64,000 nucleotides of DNA, from the NCBI GenBank assembly GCA_006937955.1, contig SSNP01000005.1, positions 5,306,696-5,370,695 on the forward strand. Direction: 5' to 3'. Position 1 is the stretch's first letter; each line of letters opens with the position of its first letter. This document shows, piece after piece, positions 35,801 to 46,714 of the stretch. The notes under the pieces were generated by a model. It had not been told where the DNA came from and searched no databases. It saw nothing but the letters and a program-made list of their open reading frames with translations. The stretch is from Pachypanchax playfairii (Eukaryota > Chordata > Actinopteri > Cyprinodontiformes > Aplocheilidae). A program made the translations under genes and the position numbers.

Positions 35801-38800
35801 ATGCAAGCAAAGTTTTACAATGAAATATTTCAGCTAATATATCCCCAGGCTTGTTGCTGTAAAAATGAATGTGACATTAAAACTATAAACTGTCTGTTGA
35901 TAAATGTCTTGTTCTATTCTTTTAGTTCTCTTTAAGCAAATGAATTCATGAAAACAGTTTTAACATAAAGTTGTTTTTTTAAATATATTTTTAGTTCTCT
36001 GACTGACAGGAAACATTAACTAATGCTGTCTTGAATGTGTTTGTGCTGTTCACAGTGGAAATGCTGCGGTGTAATAGCATACACTGACTGGCACGAGGCC
36101 CTGAAGGAGAAAGTAGTTCCTGACCGCTGCTGCCAGGAACATTATCAGGACTGTGGGAGAAACTCTACTAACATGTTCTGGAACAGAGTGAGTTTATTGT
36201 TACTTACATGCAAATGTGTTTTTTTGTGAGGAAAAATGTATTTGTGTGGATATAATCCTCAACAACAATGTGGGAAACTGATCAAGAAACTGATAAGAAA
36301 ATGGCTACATGAAGATATATATAAGACAAAGAATCACAAATAAAATAGATGTGTGTTTTAGACTGTGGAAGGAAATCAGGGAACCTGGAGAAAAGCCACT
36401 CGTGCATGAAGATAAGATACAAACTCCAGCAGAGTGGTCCCAGCAGGGAATTGAACCTGAGACCTTCTTGCTACAAAGCAACAGTGCTATCAATTACACC
36501 ACTGTGCAGCAACTGTATGTAAAAATGATGGTTCTACAAGCTGATAAATCATGGAGTTTACTTGCTTCATGTCATTCAGAAAATTGCAAAGATGCATAAA
36601 AGCAAACAAATGAGAAAAAAAGAGGCACAAAGGGGAAAATTTCTGAAAAAGTTGGTTCAAATTACCAGATTTGAGCATAAAAGAAATCCAGATCTAAAAT
36701 AACAGAAGCAAGTTTAAGAGCAAAGAAAAAAAAAATTCAATGGAGACACAAAATGACCACAGAAGAATGCAAAACTACTACAAAGAATAAAAACAGGACT
36801 AAACCAAACAATTTCATATCAACCTGTGTGTTTTAATCCCATATTTGGAAGGTTGGTTTGGCTCTTTTGACACATTGTAATAGTAATTATATTTCTGAAT
36901 CATAATTACAATTTTAGTAATAATGATATATGATCTCATGTCAGTTTGAAAATGCTTGAATTTCTACAGATTTAAATCCTAACTATGGTCCTCCAAGACA
37001 CCTGAGTGTTCGCCACACCAGCTGATCCACATAAAACACAAAATTAAATGTTTTAGTCCATCTGCTTAGGGGTTTAGTGTCTATTTAAACCACTTATAAA
37101 AAGGTTTTTGTTGTTGTTGTGACCACAAGGGGTCCATTTCTTTTATTATGCATGCCTTAAAAAACAAAGCGCAATGCAGCTCTGTGTTTACAATGTGTCC
37201 ATTTTATTACAACTTTAATTTGTCATTGGTCTGGCATGCCGTTTGTTAGCAGGTCCAATGTAAGAGATTAAAAGCTGTAATGCAATTGCCAAAATGAGAA
37301 TAGGCAGACAATGAGCTGGTCCAGTGGGAAAGCTCATCATTGAAAGCTTTTGTGTAATACTGCCCAGAGGAGAGAAGCACATGGTGTTTAGTTAAGTCTA
37401 TATGCTGCTTCAGCATTCGCACTCAAAAAGGAGCACCGCCACTAAAACCACAAATAAATCTCTCACATTAGCAATGAGTGTACTCTGAATAAAGATGCAC
37501 ATGTATGCTGTTAAAGAATTATCATTTTAGAAGAATTAGCTTATTTCTTATTTTTATTTCTTTGTTTGTTTTAATTGATATTTGTTCATCTATGATTGTT
37601 TATCTGAAATGGACAAAATTTGCTAAAAAAAATGAACTTGAAATGCTGATTTTTTTTTTATATATCAGTGATTAAATAGCTGATGTCCTAAAAAACTATA
37701 GCTTCACTGCTATGTTTCAGTTTTGATCTGGTTGATATTTTTTCACAAGCTTTTGTTGCACTGCAGGGCTGCTTCGAGAAAGTGGAGGAATGGCTGGATG
37801 ATAACAAGCATCTGCTGGGAACTATAGGCATGGTCATCTTGGTAGTGCAGGTAGGAATGAAAAACAGTTATTTCCCTCTACAGTTATTTTCCCTCTCTGT
37901 TCTTTTGCTTTCTGACCATCTGTCTGGCAACATGCTAAAAAAATATAAAAAACAAAGAAAAAAAGTGTTCATTCAGTGGCCTCTGTGCCATCTTGTTCGA
38001 TTGAGAAAGTTATGAGACTTGTGCTCTGTGGGCGTTCTTGGCACCCACACACATCTTGAAATATTGAAAGTCTGTACCCTGTTTCTGTCTGGAAGATTCA
38101 AAGCCACCTGACTTTGGGCCAACTAGGATGTAGTCAGGTACAAGGAGCTATTAGAAGATAGGAGAGTTAAGATACTGAATACAGAGTTTCAGATTAAAGC
38201 CCCTGTAGGGAGGGCTGATAAATATTCCTCACATGGTGCCATTTCTCTTTTTTTTGTCCTAAGCTCTGCTTTACATTCATCTCTCTCACAGTCTCTGCGA
38301 GGTAAAAGTTCCACAAACTTAGAGATTGTGTCCTAAAAGTCTCCTCAGACTGAACAAAAACAAATGGAAATGTCTTGGCCTTTTACACTCCTTAGTGTCT
38401 CATATTCAGACAACAAACACATGCAGAAGTTTCTGCTTGAATGTGGAGCAATGGAAAGTAAAAATGTAAGAAAAATCAACCTATTCATTTTTTAACCTCA
38501 TAATAAGTTAGTTTCTAAGGAAGTTGAGATTATTGGGTTTAGTGTGATTCCCCAGGCCCAATATCAAATCTGCCTTTTTGACCCATTTTTTACTGAAAAC
38601 TCTTTTATAATTAGAGAGAATAATTTCTCACAAGCTTTCGTGACTCCTAGAAATAATTCACGTTATCACACAGAGGCAGCAAGTTATGCCAAACATTCTT
38701 GGTAATTTCCTGATTTTTTTTATTGTTATTATTTTCTAGTTAAACCTGCTCTCTAAAAACAAAATAGATTCTTCATTTTTAAGATACTCCTGAACGAGCT

Positions 38801-41800
38801 CAAAATGATATTTTATAATGAAAAACACACAAGTTATCTCAGTCGTGTGCGCTTTTTAAAATTTGTTCTAGTTTAGTAAATATGCAGTTAGAGTTTCGGA
38901 GTGTCATAACCGGCTGCTAACTGCTGATTGGTCCATTTATAATAATACATTTTATGATTTTAGAGGTCAGCTGTCATCCTGAATTCAAATAGCTACAATA
39001 TTGAAACCAATGAAAGATGAAGTGAATAAAACCAGTTTTGTTGTTACAACACAATGTTTTTCATGGAAAATTTGCATCCTGGAATTTGCATGGATATTAC
39101 TTTCTGTTTCTAATCAAGCGTCTTTGTACGCAAACCACAAACTAAATAACCACAGACTCCATCTCATAATGTGAAGGTTTCAAATTGTCTCTTGCTTAAG
39201 TCCTGGAACCAAACACCACAGACCCAAATGGTCTGAGCTCCTGGAGTCACATGACTGTAACTTACACAGAAGTATTTAATGTTGTCATTATATATTCCTG
39301 TCTAACACCGACTTTAGCTACATTTGATTTAGCTATATTTTTCTATATTTATAAAAAAATATGCTTAATTGGTAAGTATCAGCACAGATCCTGACATTCT
39401 GAAATGAAGCACCATCAAAACAACTCCACCTGCACCTAAAAGACCTAAAAACGCTCTTTATGATCCCGGGTCAGTCTCCCACAGCACGCACATCCAGATA
39501 ACCTTGAAAGGAAACTTGTTTTTCAGATGCTCTTAAAATGTAAATTAGTCTCCGATGACGGTTTAAAATGAGATCAATAACTCTTGTGTCATTCGTTCAT
39601 TAATCATGCTCTTTATGATTTTTAAAATTAGTTACTGATGATGGTTTATTTCATGTGCTAATCAGATACAGATGATGAGTTGATTTCTCCTTGAAATATC
39701 AGAGGAAAAAATGATTTGAGAGTTTTGTTTTTTACTCTTTTATTAATATGATTTTTATGGTAATAATGCTTATATTAATTCATTGTGGGGTTACTTATCA
39801 ACTCCGTTCTGTAATTTGAGTTCTAACATTATACACACTTTCATACTGCGTTTTCCAGTTATCACTCAGGGCTCCTCGAATTTTTCCATTATTTCTAAAA
39901 TCCTGCAGCTCGACTTTTTACTGGAGCTAAAAGCCGTGATCCCGTCCCCTCTTTGCTTTCCTCCTTTCACTTCTCTGTTAAATTTTATATTGATTTTTAA
40001 CATCTCTGCCAACCTTTCAGTCTTTAAATGGCCCTGCCCTTAAGTTCATCCCTGACTTGTATGTGTCCCTTTGACTCTATAGTGCCCAAATAGCAATATT
40101 AGATTAGATTAGATTAGATTCAACTTTATTGGCATTACACATGTACAAGTACAAGGCAACAAAATGCAGTTTAACCAGAAGTGCAATGAGCAGCAGTGCA
40201 TGATATAAGTATAAATTACAGGTGCAGATATGTACATGTATATGTGACAGACACATCAGGTCCCTCCTTTAATTTTCCTTATATACAAATATGCAGCCAG
40301 TTGTTATTAATGACTAGGAGGTTATGATTAATGACAGATCTACATACCTTGGTGTAATGACAGACAAAATAAGCTGTGGATACTCATGTAGTGGTTTGGA
40401 TATCAGTCAGAATTTACTCCTTGATTATTTGCTTCTTTTTCCTTCATTTAGGCTGTAAATTTAATAAATAAAGATGCACAACTAACAGATGTTAGAACTA
40501 GTCTGACCCGTCTGTCATCTGGATGTTTAAGTACCTCCTTGTCATTTTTATTATTATTTATTATATTGTTTTGTAGTTTATTGTCAGAACAAAATCTGTC
40601 CCCTCTGGATTAGTAAAGATTTCTTGGACGGGATGTTATGGAACTCTTCTTTTAAACTCAGATACACAGTGTTCTTGTTAATAGCCAAGTCAAACTTAAA
40701 TGTTCTTTAATTTGTTGCCTTCAAATCAACTGACTATCAACAATAACAGGATGACAACGTTCATTCCAGTTTTTTATACAATCTGGTTTCTGGTTATTAA
40801 TTTAAATGTGACTGGGGTCAGTGGGAAACATATAATCAGATTTATTGTTGTTTTTCAAGTTAGATTTTAGATTTTTCACACAAAAAATGCACCTACTGAT
40901 AAACAAACTTTGAATGACAGCCAAATGATGTTTTCCTGTGACAAATGATCAGCGTTCTGGAGTTTCATCTTTGATTGAAACATCTCAAAGGGGGGTACAA
41001 TTATATTTTCCATCACTTGTTTTTGCTAGTTGTTCCTTGATCATTAATCTAGGCTGTTTTCATAAAATCACTTACATATTGAGGCTGCATAATGACAGGC
41101 TTATTTTTGAAAAAAGAAATTACGAGAGGAAAACATTGTCCCACCAGTCACATAAAAGGGACTCATTTTATTCTAATTGCTTTGTTGCCAATGGAAATGA
41201 GTGTAGATGTGTTTATAAAAAGTTGTCTGCATTTTCCTTCACTGTAAGAGACTGTTATGGAGTTCTTTCTTCAATGTGCACCTTCTTGGGCAAATGTTTT
41301 CACGTTCCTTCAACTTTTGAACATTCACAACTCTGTCCATGTCAGCTCTATTCCTGGATCAGCTTCAACAACTTCAGCGCGGCACCTCTTTTGAGTCCGT
41401 TTAATCTTCACCACCTTTCTAACGCTTCTGACAGTACCTGCGATTCTTTTCACTCCTCTAACCCCCGTGGGCACATGCTGCTGTTTTGTCTGTTGTTGAC
41501 CTAAATACAAACTCACATCTTTATTTACTTTTTACTTCAACATTTATGTTTGCATAATCATCTCCCATATTACTCCTCACTCAGTGTATTATTCCCTACA
41601 GTCATGCTTCCTTTTTCCTTTTATATGATGTGATGTGATGTGATGTCTGGCTTTTATTTGCTTCATATTTCCTTAAATGTTTGTGACTCTGCTCGTGGCA
41701 AGTCAAGCCTTTAAACTTTGAATCAATAGTATATTCAGATCTACTGTAAGAGCCTCACCAGGAATCTTTTTGTAGGAATGTGTACATTGTTAATGGCTTC

Positions 41801-44800
41801 AGGGAAACACTGTAAGGTCAAGGTGAAGGTCATTCATATTAGCCCCGAGAGCTAGTTTGTTAGCCAGCCAACAAGAAAAAAAATAAAAAATAATTCCCAC
41901 AAGTAGTTTACTCACAAACAAGCATAAAATGACAAAACGTTCTTTTAGTCTCTTCTTGAAATCTCTTTGCTCTGGTTGTACAGCTAAAAACCATTTTGAC
42001 TTGTTTTGCTACATTTTAAATATTTCCTATAATTAATTTTCTTAGATCTCCCCAAAACTAGCAAATCTTGTTCGACTATTTTTTGCTCTTTACCCCTTAA
42101 ATATCCTGCATACTGCTCGGCTTTTCACTGTAGCTGTACCTCAGTAGTGTACAAACACGGTTTTTTAATGGTAGTACATTTTGTACCTTCTTTTTTATAC
42201 CTGTGAAAGAAGAAAAATTGGCATCCCCATGATCTGATTTAAAATGAGCCCATTAGAAAGAAAAATGCACTCTTGCTTTCAATTTAGTCACCATTTATAC
42301 TAACGTGTGTCGTTAGCAGGTAAAACACCTGCAGACTCTTCACGTAGGCACAGAAAGAACATGCAAATTGCTTATAGAGAGACAAAAACAAGTACAACTC
42401 TAACCCATCTGCAGCTCTAAAAGTTGTTTTAATGTTATTAAAGCTACAGTTTAAGTATCCTTAGCTGTGAGAAGATTTTAACATTTTAAAAATTTAATAA
42501 AGGTCAAAAGTGATACTTCAAAGACAACGGCACCTTGTAGGCCTTTCTGAGAACTGTCTCTTTGTCTACATAAATTATTCCTCTACTGTGACCTTGGACT
42601 CAAGGAGGAAATGGTTCGAACATTTTAATGCACCTGCTTTCATAGCAGTACTCATTTGTGTATGAGACAAGTATAACAGGGAAGGATGCTCTCATGGGAA
42701 ATAAAAGATAAAAGGAGAGTTTTCGACTAAAACAACTAAAGTAAACAAGCCACAATAATAATGCAACGTTAGCTTCTGGATTCTGTGGATTCTGGATCTG
42801 CTGAAGTTTCAAGCTGGCGAAATATGAGCAGAAGTCAATAAAAAGCTGTCATACTAAATTCTTTGAACCACCCAGGTGATCCAGGACTGTTTAAAGAAGG
42901 CTGCCCCTGGCATCCTGAGCAACCTGTCCTGCTGTGTAAGCATATTGAAGCTGCTCCAATTTTATCAGAGTTTTATCCAAAACCCTCCATAAGCTTCTCA
43001 AAAGTTTTCAGAGTAAGGAATAAAGTGCCCCCAAGTCCATGAGCATCACATAAATATAATGCTGTAATCAGAAGTTTGCTTAGGAAACACTGTGATGCTA
43101 AAGAGACTTCATATAGGAATTTATTTCAGCTAGTTGTTCTACACATTCCTCATAAAGCTGATCTCCAAAATGGTCTGAACTCTGACTTTCTGTTCACTGC
43201 ACTCCTCTTACTCACATCAACACAGAAAGTTTCAGTGCTAAAGTCATAGGTATTAAAATAGTAAATGAAATATGTAGGTCATCAAGTTCCATTTCAGCTT
43301 TGGCAGCAAAGAAAATGTAACACTTTAACAGCACATGCTCATCACACACCATACTGAGGGCTGTAAATTACAGAATAAATGAGGTTATCTACATTATACC
43401 CGAATTAATGTTTAGCAAGTTCATATTTCTTATAAATTTGCATCTGAAACTCGCTGCTACAACTGCCATCCCCAGCTGACAACAAATTTATTTTAAACAG
43501 ATTTAAGCACTCAAAGTTAGTCAAGATAAATTAATTTATTGAGTGTCTCAATCTAATGTTCCCAAACAGCTCTGCAAACTGTGCCAAATTTGGTCATATC
43601 CCAAAAAATCAAATTGACTAAACTAGAAAAAATGCAGATTTTTCTGTCTTTGTGACAAGTTTGGAAATTAGAACATCATTAAGAGGAGCTCAATGGAAAT
43701 AAGTAAACCTCCTTAACCAGTTACACTAGTCAGGTGCTAGCAATGAAGCATAATGAAGCTTGTGAACTGCTCTTGCACTAGTACTTGTACTACAAGTAAA
43801 GTAAAGTATTTGTGCAACCTACTGTACCTTGGAACTGAAAAACAAAAAAGAGATCAATCTTGTTTCCTTGACAACAGATCTACTTCATCAGATCATTCAG
43901 GACCACTTAAAGCAACATACACATACAATATAATAGATGTTTAAAATAGTTATGTGTATTTATATGTTTTCAATATGTTGAAAGCTGCATTTGACTAAGT
44001 GGCTCTGCTGTTGGATTTCTTTGCCCTTGAATGTGTTTACATGAGTTTACATAATTAAAACAAAGAGAGCTGCAGCAAAGAAAATTTGCCAAAAGAAAAG
44101 CAGAGCAGGTAACAGCCACACGAGATACGACGACAAGCTGAGTTGAGTTTATTTCAGATCATATGCATCAGTACTTAAATACAACATTCCAACAAAAAAA
44201 ACAATCACAGTTGGACTACGTTATCTGAAAAGGAGATGGAAGAAGCTAATGCTTCTCAAAATTTCAATCTCCAGTCACACTTATACAACAGAATTAACAT
44301 AAACAACAACATATACACGAAACATAACAAAACAGGCCTAAGAATACACTAAACCAACTCCAGTCTCCTCATTAAAACATAATGACAAGCAGTAAGCCAA
44401 AATAACAAGCAATATATACGCTTCACCAAAATAAATAATACATGCAACCGTACAATCAACCATTTTCAAATTTAATAAGTATAAATGTAATAAGTATAAG
44501 TGTATCCATTCCATGTTCCTTCATGTGTGAGACGCCTTTCGTAGATCTATAAACAAGACAATGATGTCTCTGTCTCTCTACGCAATACTTATTTATTATA
44601 TATTTTTTAAGTCTAAATTTGAATTGAACAAGTCAAACACAACAGGACAACTAGTATCTCTAGGGACTTTTTCTAAAGATTTTCTTCTATTAACATGTTT
44701 TTCCAGGAATGATTCTAATTCCTATTGAGCTACATCTTAGAAGAGCGAGATGAAAACCAATCCAGTATCCATAGAGGAACTCGACATTAGCCTGTAATAC

Positions 44801-46255
44801 ATCAGATGTTATGGAGGGACTGTACAGGGAATTTATCACCAAGCCCATCTTTTATCATCTCTCTCCTGTTTTACCTAATAGGTTGAATTAAAGTTTATGG
44901 CAGAGCTGAAAGAATCTCAGCATTAAATTGGACCACAAACCAGCACTATTCTCACATGCTTACAGGCATTTATATAATTCAGTTTTCAGTCAATATAATT
45001 GTCTCTTCCCAGTCTATCTTTGCCCTCCCTGAACACACTAACACACATGAATTTGCCAAGCACACACATGAAAGCCCCCCTTTTTTTAAGAGTTTAAACC
45101 TGACAGTATTTTTAATCATCTCTGCCTTTCTTTACATACACACAGCTGGTCCCCAGGTAGGGAAAGTCGAGACCTTCAGCAGTCGGAATAGCTAATTCAA
45201 AAGAAAAGGTGGACGACATAACAACAAAGAGAATCGTGAAAACCTCACAAGTCTGCAGTGCCACGGGCATGTGGGTGTAGTTTGTGAATGATTTAGACTG
45301 AATTTCAACTTACTTTGGCTGGAACCTATGTGTGTATCTTCATCCACTATGATATTTTTAAAAAATCTTAGCAGTTTGTTTTTTCAGTGACAGGATGGAT
45401 GAATGATTAAAGCTTTGAGGAGTCCTTCAGTAGCTGCCACACAGCAGACTGAATGAAGCAGACAGCAGTTTTCAGATAAGCCACGTGTAAATAATTGGGT
45501 TGGCGCCTAGATGCTTTTTTATTGCTCCTAACCAGTGAATTGATGTTTACCTGACATGTTGCCTTCTGTGCTTATTGGCAGTATCTTAAGGTTGCATTTT
45601 GCTTTTAAGCAGCTTTATAAATTAGGTTTTGATTGAAACTAAAGAAGTAGCTTTTCCAGGATGATTACACGTTGCAGGAATCCCCAGAGGAGTCGACGCT
45701 ACCCTTATAAATTTAAAGGGAGAAAAAAAAAAACATACACTAGACAGTACATATCCTGCCATCCAAAGTTTCAAAGATAATGGTTTTAGGATCAGCCTTG
45801 TGAATGTGTTTGATGTAGAAGAATCGGTAATGGAAACTTCAAAGAGATAGCTGGTTACTTTGATTCAGTGGCTACTCCGTTTACTTCGTTGACTTGATGC
45901 TTGTGTACGCTGCACATTTTCACCATCAAAATGATTCCAGAGTTCAGGTTTGAAGGCTCTCTGTGAAAGAGAAGGAACNNNNNNNNNNNNNNNNNNNNNN
46001 NAAAAAAAAAAAAAAAAAAATCTTTGGGTTTATTGTGCCTCAAAAAACATAACCCAACACAACAAATCCCAAAAAGAACCCCCACAGACATATTCACAAA
46101 CTATAATACACATGAATACTTTAATTATGTTTGCACACAATCTCAAATTAATCATTTCCTTCTTGTTTTTTTTTTTTCTGCAGCTCCTAGGAATGGCCTT
46201 CTCAATGACACTGTTCCACCACATTCACCGAACAGGGAAGAAGTATGACGCTTAA
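23622..46255 (+). CDS. tspan9: tspan9 (tetraspanin-9), six of seven coding exons
   Basis: Four-pass membrane protein that organises tetraspanin-enriched microdomains with integrins and other receptors at the cell surface; in mammals TSPAN9 is noted in platelets and megakaryocytes. Joined exons give 218 residues that follow human TSPAN9 almost residue for residue from LCGCGLLGVG to the C-terminal HRTGKKYDA. Adding the usual 21-residue first exon gives 239, the family length. Visible features, numbered on that basis: end of TM1, small loop, TM2 (about 55-77), TM3 (86-108) with the conserved glutamate, large loop with CCG at 147-149, PDRCC at 166-170 and C177 and C190 (six cysteines), an N-glycosylation site at N180 (NST), and TM4 from about 204. 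All introns are phase 0. The duplicated fish paralogue (a or b) cannot be decided here. Confidence 0.95.
23814..27594 (+). other. tspan9: tspan9 intron (3.8 kb)
   Basis: No coding content was found. It contains a 46-base perfectly alternating pyrimidine-purine tract at 26423-26468 and A-rich segments whose open frames (25211-25617) look spurious. Confidence 0.8.
26423..26468. repeat. Alternating pyrimidine-purine tract
   Basis: Every step over 46 bases alternates pyrimidine and purine (TA, CA, TG, CG steps), with internal palindromic segments such as GTGCAC and GCACGTG. Such tracts can adopt Z-DNA or cruciform structures. No function is implied beyond that. Confidence 0.85.
27595..27669 (+). 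CDS. tspan9: tspan9 exon: TM3
   Basis: 75 bases, 25 codons, phase 0. The acceptor is TTTTTCCAACAG and the donor AAG|GTAAGT. It encodes TM3, FFIVLLIILLAELILLILFF, followed by VYSDK. The embedded glutamate is a tetraspanin hallmark. The exon has the same length and phase as the TM3 exon of the neighbouring tspan33-like gene. Confidence 0.96.
27670..35639 (+). other. tspan9: tspan9 intron (8.0 kb)
   Basis: No gene is supported. A motif-dense, GC-richer block lies at about 30040-30290, with another at 30520-30720. An AT dinucleotide repeat lies at 32514-32537, and a 9-base inverted repeat (CAAGGGAAT / ATTCCCTTG) at 29044-29071. The 165-codon minus-strand frame at 32295-32792 runs through the AT repeat and is rejected as a gene. 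Confidence 0.8.
32514..32537. repeat. (AT)12 microsatellite
   Basis: Twelve AT units followed by a run of T, a simple repeat that is probably length-variable. Confidence 0.95.
35640..35741 (+). CDS. tspan9: tspan9 exon: start of large loop
   Basis: 102 bases, 34 codons, phase 0. The acceptor is TTTTTATCTCCAG. The donor GAG|GTCGGT departs from the usual GTAAGT/GTGAGT. It encodes the A and B helix region of the large extracellular loop, VSENAKQDLKDG to NAWNIIQAE, closely matching TSPAN9. The next exon follows after only 314 bases. Confidence 0.95.
36056..36187 (+). CDS. tspan9: tspan9 exon: CCG core of large loop
   Basis: 132 bases, 44 codons, phase 0. The acceptor is TGCTGTTCACAG and the donor AGA|GTGAGT. 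It carries WKCCG, YTDW, VPDRCC and DCGRNST, that is five of the six loop cysteines that form the disulphide scaffold, and the N-glycosylation sequon NST. The divergent residues between YTDW and PDRCC are in the variable part of the loop. Confidence 0.96.
36188..37766 (+). other. tspan9: tspan9 intron (1.6 kb) with SINE
   Basis: Contains a tRNA-like SINE on the minus strand at about 36358-36510. The rest is unremarkable AT-rich sequence. Confidence 0.8.
36358..36510 (-). mobile_element. tRNA-like SINE, moderately diverged
   Basis: On the minus strand the block begins with CAGTGGTGTAATTGATAGCA, resembling an RNA polymerase III A box (36488-36507), and has AGGTTCAATTCCC as B box (36446-36458). 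This is followed by a tail related to the abundant fish repeat that reads like a GTGTAGTGGTTAGCA tRNA head. Inserted antisense to tspan9. Family name not assigned. Confidence 0.65.
37767..37850 (+). CDS. tspan9: tspan9 exon: loop end and TM4 start
   Basis: 84 bases, 28 codons, phase 0. The acceptor is TGCACTGCAG and the donor CAG|GTAGGA. It encodes GCFEKVEEWLDDNKHLLG, with the sixth loop cysteine, and the first half of TM4 ending ILVVQ. It matches human TSPAN9 GCYEKV...DDNKH. Confidence 0.96.
40099..40250 (-). mobile_element. Probable LINE 3' end with (TTAGA)n tail
   Basis: About four units of TTAGA are followed by TTCAACTTTATTGGCATTAC and a further stretch like the 3' ends of non-LTR retrotransposons often seen in fish. 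Read on the minus strand, the repeat would be the 3' microsatellite tail. Only the 3' fragment is present, as expected for 5'-truncated insertion. Confidence 0.45.
42876..42935 (+). other. Exon-like 60-nt segment in last tspan9 intron
   Basis: The segment is open in phase 0 (VIQDCLKKAAPGILSNLSCC), preceded by CACCCAG and followed by GTAAGC. Its acceptor lacks a good polypyrimidine tract and the peptide has no counterpart in TSPAN9. It may be a repeat-derived cryptic exon or chance; see findings. Confidence 0.2.
44139..44840 (-). mobile_element. Probable degenerate LINE 3' fragment
   Basis: Begins TGAGTTGAGTTTATTTCAG, the reverse of a LINE 3' tail. It continues through A-rich sequence with GAAAAGGAGATGGAAGAAGC, a pattern seen near the ends of fish non-LTR elements. 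Beyond about 44560 the assignment becomes uncertain. No open reading frame remains. Confidence 0.4.
45979..46001. other. Assembly gap of 23 N followed by A19
   Basis: Undetermined bases directly followed by a 19-base A run, 182 bases before the last tspan9 exon. The true length of this homopolymer region is unknown. No coding frame is affected. Confidence 0.98.
46184..46255 (+). CDS. tspan9: tspan9 last coding exon with stop
   Basis: 72 bases including TAA at 46253-46255. The acceptor is a long T tract plus CTGCAG. It encodes LLGMAFSMTLFHHIHRTGKKYDA, the end of TM4 and the short cytoplasmic tail, matching human TSPAN9 with only two changes (L for I, H for Q). It joins in frame to ILVVQ of the preceding exon. 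Confidence 0.97.
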   Translation, partial: LLGMAFSMTLFHHIHRTGKKYDA

Positions 46256-46708
46256 CCCCAAGTGGAGGCACATAATGTAGAAGAGCCCCACGGTCTGATG
46301 GGATTAGACTCTGATTAAAAACATTCATGCTTCCGTCTCACTTGACAACATGTGTAGAGCATCCTTTGCCCCCCCCCATCCTTAGACCTGTACAGATTCC
46401 AGCTGTGTTCCTGCACCTTTTTGCTCTTTCCTCTTTTCATTCATTTTGCCAAAGAGTAACACAACTGGAATAGAAGGGACACGTACTTTTGGCAAGTAAG
46501 AAGAATCTGCTGGTTATACTTTATTTTTTGTTGTTTCTGTGGTTGGACTAACATTTTGCTGGAAGGATTGATGGATTCTGAGGACATGGAGACTTTACTA
46601 ATGCCCATACATCATTTCCAAAGCAAAGAAAACCCATGAAACTGAAAGTACCCTCCATCACTTACGGATCCCCCACCCCAAGTCCAATTTTTACTTTGCT
46701 TGTAATTG

Positions 46709-46714
46709 AATAAA
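46709..46714 (+). terminator. tspan9: Proximal poly(A) signal AATAAA
   Basis: Lies 454 bases after the tspan9 stop codon and is followed by a T-rich stretch at 46733-46742. It would yield a short 3' UTR isoform. Confidence 0.45.

Larger units (their letters stand above)
37851..46183 (+). other. tspan9: tspan9 last intron (8.3 kb) with LINE remnants
   Basis: Holds a probable LINE 3' tail at 40099-40250, a second one at 44139-44840 and a possible SINE scrap near 42318-42385. A symmetrical 60-base exon-like segment lies at 42876-42935, a (TGATG)n tract around 41626-41646 and an assembly gap at 45979-46001. The 188-codon open frame at 40938-41504 shows no domain and is not accepted as a gene. 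Confidence 0.75.

Noticed and set aside
40938..41504. 188-codon frame on the plus strand in the last tspan9 intron
   Set aside because: Starts on a non-ATG codon, has no domain and an unremarkable composition; treated as chance.
45855..46255. Open frames crossing the N gap
   Set aside because: They run through undetermined bases and an A homopolymer; only the tspan9 exon at 46184 is real.
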